Assembly (NCBI GenBank): GCA_910588295.1
Contig: CAJUQO010000047.1
Coordinates: 1-25,877, forward strand
DNA length: 25,877 nucleotides
Reading direction: 5' to 3'
Source of the DNA: an uncultured Lachnospiraceae bacterium
GTDB lineage: Bacteria > Bacillota > Clostridia > Lachnospirales > Lachnospiraceae
Under the pieces are notes generated by a model, which worked only from the letters and a program-made list of their open reading frames with translations, was not told the origin of the DNA and made no database searches. The position numbers were made by a program, and so were the translations under genes. Shown in pieces: positions 22,518 to 25,877 of this stretch (position 1 is the stretch's first letter; each line of letters starts with the position of its first letter).

Positions 22518-24869
22518 TTGAAACATCTAATTCTTGCGGTTGTACTGACGCTATGCTTATGCATTTCCTCTCAGTTTGCGGTATACGCAGGGCCGGAAGA
22601 CTCTTCGCCGCAGAGGAATGCTCCTACGGAAGCATCCACATCCATTATGCCCGCCAGGGAGGCCGTCCCTACTCCGGCGGAAGCCTATGAGGCTATGATC
22701 GCCCTGAAGGATCAGGATGCATATAAGGAAGGAACAACCTGGACTGATTATGAACCTTATTCGGACACAAAGGGATATTACCGCTGGAACGGCGGAACTC
22801 TTGGCGGAGCGAATATCGTCGCCGTGGGCTGCGTAGCTTTCGCTTTTAGGCTCAGCGATGAGGCGTTTGGCAGTCTGCCTGCCAGGATGTATGCAGCGGG
22901 TGGATTTAAATTTGAAGACATCAAAGTCGGGGATATCCTGCGGGTAAACAATGATACTCATACCGTGATCGTACTTGAAGTAAGCGATTCATGTGTGATT
23001 GTTGCCGAAGGAAACTACAGTGGCAAAGTCCATTGGGGGCGGTCTATGTTTAAGAATGAAGTGATGAACAACACCAGCCACTATATCACCCGTTACCCGA
23101 AAGATTACATTCCACCGAATGATCCTACCGCTAATGAGATTATTAAGAGCGCTACATTTGGTGAAAAATTTACCTGGACCTTGACGAAGGCGGGAACATT
23201 GACCATCTCCGGCAACGGAGCTATGCCGGATTTCAGCGGCCCGGGGGAACAGCCATGGAACGCCTACAATAACCAAATCCGGAAAATCGCTATAGGGAAT
23301 GGCGTTACCAGCATCGGTTCTTCCGCCTTTTATAACTGTGGCGTTCTCAGTGCAGAGATACCTTCCAGCGTAAAAACAATTGGCAATAACGCTTTCTACA
23401 AATCCTCGATTGTTTACGCAACCATTCCATCCGGTGTAAAAACTATCGGTGACAACGCTTTCCGCCTGTGCCAGAATCTTAGTGCGGTGACCATTTCCAA
23501 AGGAGTGGAAACCATCGGCCAAAATGCATTTTACGGCTGCACAAGCCTTACCGACATAACCCTGCCCGACAGTATCGGAGATGTAGGCGCCGGAGCATTT
23601 TTTCAATGTACGAAAATGACAAACGCGTCGTTTACTGCCGGCAGCAAGCAGGTAACACTGGGCGACAATATATTTACAGAATGCTACTATCTGATGAGCG
23701 TAACGCTGCCCAAAAAGATAGACCGCATTGGTGACGGAATGTTTCAAAATTGCAAATTGCTTGCCGGCGTAGAGATTCCGGAAGGTGCGGCAAGTATCGG
23801 AACAAATGCATTCGCTTCCTCAGGAGTGAGCGTTGTCATAATTCCGGAAACTGTGACAGCAATAGAAATAGCCGCATTTGCAAATTGTCCTCTGTCTGAC
23901 ATATACTTTACCGGCACCGAAGCACAGTGGAAAGGCATAAGAAAAATAGGCGATACGGCAGCAGCCGTAGCGAAAGCGACTATGCATTATAACTATATCC
24001 CACCCGTCAACCCCGACCCTGCTCCCGGTGATGGCGGCAACACCGGCGGCAGCGGCGATAATTCCGGTAACGGCGGCAGTTCCGGCAGCACTGGCAACGA
24101 CGGCAGCACCGACAACACGAACAACGACGGCAATTCCAACAACACGGACAACGACGGCAATTCCGACAATACGGACAACGACGGCAATTCCGACAACTCC
24201 AACAACAGCGGAAGCCAGGCCCCCTATGCAAAAGGCAAAACTTTTACAGTCAGCAAAATCACTTATAAAGTCACAAAAGCCGGCAAAGAAGTGCAGCTGA
24301 CAAAATCAAAATCCACGGCAAAAAAGGTTACGGTCAATACAGTTACCGGTGCAGACGGAGTGAAGTATAAAGTAACTTCCATCGGTTCAAAAGCCATGCA
24401 GAAGAATAAGAAGATGACGAGCCTGGCCATTGGGGCCAATGTAAAGACGATCGGCACAGACGCGTTCTCCGGCTGTACGAAACTGGCAAAAGTTACTTTC
24501 GGCAAAAATATAACGTCAATCGGGACAAACGCATTCAAGGGATGTACCGCCCTGGCAAAGACGCTTACCCTGCCGGACAGCGTAAAGACGATCGGCACAA
24601 ACGCATTCTCCGGCTGCAAGAAGATTACGGCAGTTACCATCGGCAAGACGTCAAAATCAAGTCTGAAGACCATCGGAAAGAGCGCGTTTAACGGCTGCAA
24701 GAAGCTTGGCAAAGTGACAGTCAAGTCCACAAAGCTCAGTTCCGCAGGAAAACAGGCATTCAAGGGTACAAAATCCAGCCTGACGGTAAAAGTTCCGTCC
24801 AAGCAATTAACAAAGTATAAAAAGCTCCTCACGAAAGCGGGCTTAAAGGCCAAACAAGTTACCAAATAA
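22518..24869 (+). CDS. Secreted BspA-type leucine-rich-repeat protein with Cys/His peptidase-like domain
   Basis: The start is TTG at 22518, 8 nt after a perfect AAAGGAGG; an upstream ATG (22479) has no ribosome site. The 783-residue product has a signal peptide (KHLILAVVLTLCLCISSQFAVYA). Residues ~50-190 form a papain/CHAP-like domain: Cys105 in AVGCVAFAFRLSDEAFG, His148 in DTHTVIVLE, and EGN near 164-166 as possible third residue. BspA-type LRR_5 repeats follow (VTSIGSSAFYNCG, VKTIGDNAF), then a Gly/Asn/Asp/Ser linker (about 510-570), then a Lys-rich second LRR block to the end. No LPxTG or choline-binding anchor is visible, so it is probably released or held by charge. BspA relatives bind host proteins and other bacteria; the peptidase role is inferred. 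Confidence 0.88.
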   Translation: MKHLILAVVLTLCLCISSQFAVYAGPEDSSPQRNAPTEASTSIMPAREAVPTPAEAYEAMIALKDQDAYKEGTTWTDYEPYSDTKGYYRWNGGTLGGANIVAVGCVAFAFRLSDEAFGSLPARMYAAGGFKFEDIKVGDILRVNNDTHTVIVLEVSDSCVIVAEGNYSGKVHWGRSMFKNEVMNNTSHYITRYPKDYIPPNDPTANEIIKSATFGEKFTWTLTKAGTLTISGNGAMPDFSGPGEQPWNAYNNQIRKIAIGNGVTSIGSSAFYNCGVLSAEIPSSVKTIGNNAFYKSSIVYATIPSGVKTIGDNAFRLCQNLSAVTISKGVETIGQNAFYGCTSLTDITLPDSIGDVGAGAFFQCTKMTNASFTAGSKQVTLGDNIFTECYYLMSVTLPKKIDRIGDGMFQNCKLLAGVEIPEGAASIGTNAFASSGVSVVIIPETVTAIEIAAFANCPLSDIYFTGTEAQWKGIRKIGDTAAAVAKATMHYNYIPPVNPDPAPGDGGNTGGSGDNSGNGGSSGSTGNDGSTDNTNNDGNSNNTDNDGNSDNTDNDGNSDNSNNSGSQAPYAKGKTFTVSKITYKVTKAGKEVQLTKSKSTAKKVTVNTVTGADGVKYKVTSIGSKAMQKNKKMTSLAIGANVKTIGTDAFSGCTKLAKVTFGKNITSIGTNAFKGCTALAKTLTLPDSVKTIGTNAFSGCKKITAVTIGKTSKSSLKTIGKSAFNGCKKLGKVTVKSTKLSSAGKQAFKGTKSSLTVKVPSKQLTKYKKLLTKAGLKAKQVTK
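24114..24194 (+). repeat. 27-bp tandem repeat coding for the Asn/Asp linker
   Basis: Three near-identical 27-bp units (24114-24140, 24141-24167, 24168-24194) encode NTNNDGNSN, NTDNDGNSD and NTDNDGNSD. Degenerate copies flank them on both sides. Such in-frame repeats can vary in number by slippage and change the length of the linker. Confidence 0.85.
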
Positions 24870-24926
24870 CCGCTTGCCATGAGAAATATGCAGCACATAG
24901 ACAGCGCTCCATAGTGCGCTGCCAAA

Positions 24927-24973
24927 ATGCCAGAAGCCAGACGGAACGCCTTGCCCGGTCTGGCTTCCGGCAT
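24927..24973 (+). terminator. Stem-loop downstream of the LRR gene
   Basis: The 10-bp arms GAAGCCAGAC (24933-24942) and GTCTGGCTTC (24958-24967) are exact reverse complements. The stem extends by ATGCC/GGCAT beyond one mismatch. There is no immediate T-tract, so a terminator or transcript-stabilising role is assigned by position. Confidence 0.6.
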
Positions 24974-25052
24974 TAATATGGAAATTTCTATTTTCCAGCC
25001 TTTTACCAAAGACTGGACTGTTACAGATTTGTAAATCACTATGAAAAGCAGG

Positions 25053-25081
25053 TTGTATTTTTACCGCAAAAGATATAGAAT
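25053..25081 (+). promoter_or_regulatory. Possible promoter upstream of the bactofilin gene
   Basis: TTGTAT (25053-25058), 17-bp spacer and TAGAAT (25076-25081) form a moderate sigma-A match. It would transcribe the small 40-codon ORF and the bactofilin. Confidence 0.4.
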
Positions 25082-25176
25082 ATGTGTGCAGCCATTTTAA
25101 ATACATAAGAGACACGGAAGGTTTATCATTATGATGAACCGGAAGGAAGAAAACTTTTATATAGCAAACAGAGAGA

Positions 25177-25299
25177 ATGTATTTAGAACTATCCTCCGAA
25201 TTTCGCAATTCGGTATTTGATACCACGCCTTATCATTCCGCTCTGTTTGAGAAAAAATCAAACTACGTCAAAGCCTTAAAAACCATATTTGAGGACTGA
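25177..25299 (+). CDS. Possible 40-codon ORF, unrecognised
   Basis: The predicted peptide begins MYLELSSEFRNSVFDTTPYH and ends KALKTIFED. Its composition is protein-like (aromatic and charged residues mixed, no low complexity). It sits 27 nt upstream of the bactofilin start on the same strand. The ribosome site is weak (AGAGAGA). It could be a genuine small protein or the tail of a decayed gene. Part of it overlaps a perfect 7-bp inverted repeat (CCGAATT/AATTCGG at 25196-25213). Confidence 0.3.
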   Translation: MYLELSSEFRNSVFDTTPYHSALFEKKSNYVKALKTIFED

Positions 25300-25326
25300 C
25301 AGAACAGAAAGGAAGAACAGATCATT

Positions 25327-25743
25327 ATGTTTGCAAAGAAAAACAGCACACCGGCCAATGGAGGAATGATCAACACGCTTATTGGCAATAAATCCAGGAT
25401 TGAGGGCATGCTTCTGGCGTCGGAGTCCACCAGGCTTGACGGGGAGCTCCAGGGAAAGATCATGTCGGAAAGCACCGTTATTATTGGAGAAAGCGGCGTT
25501 GTCAAAGGCGATATCAAGGCGGTAGAGATACTGGTGGCCGGAACGGTATACGGCAATCTCCAGGCCGAGCAGCGGATAGAGATTACGGAGACAGGACGCG
25601 TCAGCGGCGATCTATTTACCAAGACACTTGTGATCGGCGAAGGCGCTTCTTTCAAAGGAAACTGCAGCATGGAGGTGCCGGAGACGAATCTGGCCATCGA
25701 AGAAGGCAAAGAAATATCCTATCTTGAACAGGGAAAGGCGTGA
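25327..25743 (+). CDS. Bactofilin (polymer-forming cytoskeletal protein)
   Basis: The 138-residue product has the bactofilin (DUF583) beta-helix core between unstructured ends. The core shows the repeating pattern SRIEGMLLASESTRLDGELQGKI, VIIGESGVVKGDIKAVEILVAGTVYGNLQAEQRIEIT and GRVSGDLFTKTLVIGEGASFKGN. Bactofilins self-assemble into nucleotide-independent filaments at the membrane and help place cell-wall enzymes. The length is normal. GGAAG lies about 12 nt before the ATG. The next gene, cut by the window end, looks like an M23-type peptidase, a recurrent bactofilin partner. Confidence 0.93.
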   Translation: MFAKKNSTPANGGMINTLIGNKSRIEGMLLASESTRLDGELQGKIMSESTVIIGESGVVKGDIKAVEILVAGTVYGNLQAEQRIEITETGRVSGDLFTKTLVIGEGASFKGNCSMEVPETNLAIEEGKEISYLEQGKA

Positions 25744-25808
25744 GAAAACCTAAAGAACAGCAGGAGGGCGAATCGAAGTAAACAGAGAAGGAAATGATGA
25801 TAATATAA

Positions 25809-25877
25809 ATGAATTGGAAAAATTTTAAAAAAGATCGAATATTCCTGAACTATACTGTTATGCTGCTTCCCCATTCC
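25809..25877 (+). CDS. N-terminal fragment of a probable M23-family envelope peptidase (cut by the window end)
   Basis: The frame is open from ATG 25809 to the end of the window, 23 codons: basic MNWKNFKKDR followed by IFLNYTVMLLPHS. A short basic start leading into a TVMLLPHS-type segment resembles M23 metallopeptidases commonly found next to bactofilin genes in Clostridia. An in-frame TAA immediately upstream fixes this as the first possible ATG. AGAAGGA is 14 or so nt upstream. The catalytic domain lies outside, so the assignment rests on a short segment and context. Confidence 0.55.
   Translation, partial: MNWKNFKKDRIFLNYTVMLLPHS

Larger units (their letters stand above)
24870..25326. 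other. Gap between the LRR gene and the bactofilin gene
   Basis: It holds, in order, a 6-bp hairpin (CAGCGC 24902-24907 / GCGCTG 24916-24921), a long stem-loop at 24927-24973, a candidate promoter (25053-25081) and a 40-codon ORF (25177-25299). Nothing else was recognised. Confidence 0.5.

Noticed and set aside
22989..23747. 252-codon open frame on the minus strand inside the LRR gene
   Set aside because: It is antisense to repeat-coding sequence, has no ribosome site and no recognisable content; the plus-strand protein is clear.
24843..25226. 127-codon minus-strand frame after the LRR gene
   Set aside because: It runs through stem-loops and a candidate promoter, and has no recognisable content or start signal.

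Overview
The window looks like chromosomal DNA from a Gram-positive Clostridia bacterium, most likely a Lachnospiraceae-type gut anaerobe. This is inferred from strong AGGAGG-type ribosome binding sites, TTGACA/TATAAT-type promoters, TTG and GTG starts, tRNAs without encoded CCA, and family content (DUF5662, BspA-type LRR surface protein, TipA-like MerR, bactofilin followed by an M23-like gene, a hisS-aspS pair). No phage, transposase, CRISPR array or rRNA is visible.

Layout. 1-236: a minus-strand tRNA-Pro/tRNA-Gly pair (Gly cut by the window edge) with its own near-consensus promoter. 257-5163: a tight minus-strand operon of a GH13 alpha-amylase-like protein, DUF5662, an ABC-F ATPase and SfsA, with exodeoxyribonuclease III upstream. 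The GH13 protein lacks the nucleophile Asp and other catalytic-site residues, so it is probably a pseudoenzyme. 6507-8126: a PLP-dependent Orn/Lys/Arg-type decarboxylase on the plus strand. 8229-8624: a small VanZ-like membrane protein. 8842-11259: a MATE transporter divergent from a LysR regulator, with a good LysR-type operator between them. 11358-12284: a Met/Asp-rich lipoprotein. 12319-13779: a TipA-like MerR regulator whose promoter has the 19-bp spacer typical of MerR targets, divergent from a Cys-rich DUF2284 protein.

13899-18072: a sugar-linked locus. A LacI-type regulator fused to a complete extracellular-solute-binding-protein domain (771 aa) is divergent from a UroD-superfamily protein carrying the HxC...C zinc ligands of corrinoid-linked methyltransferases, followed by an L-rhamnose mutarotase. 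A CG-centred palindrome sits between them. This is the most interesting system in the window; its substrate may be a rhamnose-like or methylated sugar (inference).

18117-22170: a minus-strand operon of a 56-aa ribbon-helix-helix/AT-hook-like protein, an HD-GYP hydrolase, hisS and aspS, driven by a perfect TTGACA-17-TATAAT promoter that overlaps an inverted repeat. 22428-24869: a secreted BspA-type leucine-rich-repeat protein with an N-terminal Cys/His peptidase-like domain and a TTG start. 25327-25877: a bactofilin and the first 23 codons of what is probably an M23-family envelope peptidase.
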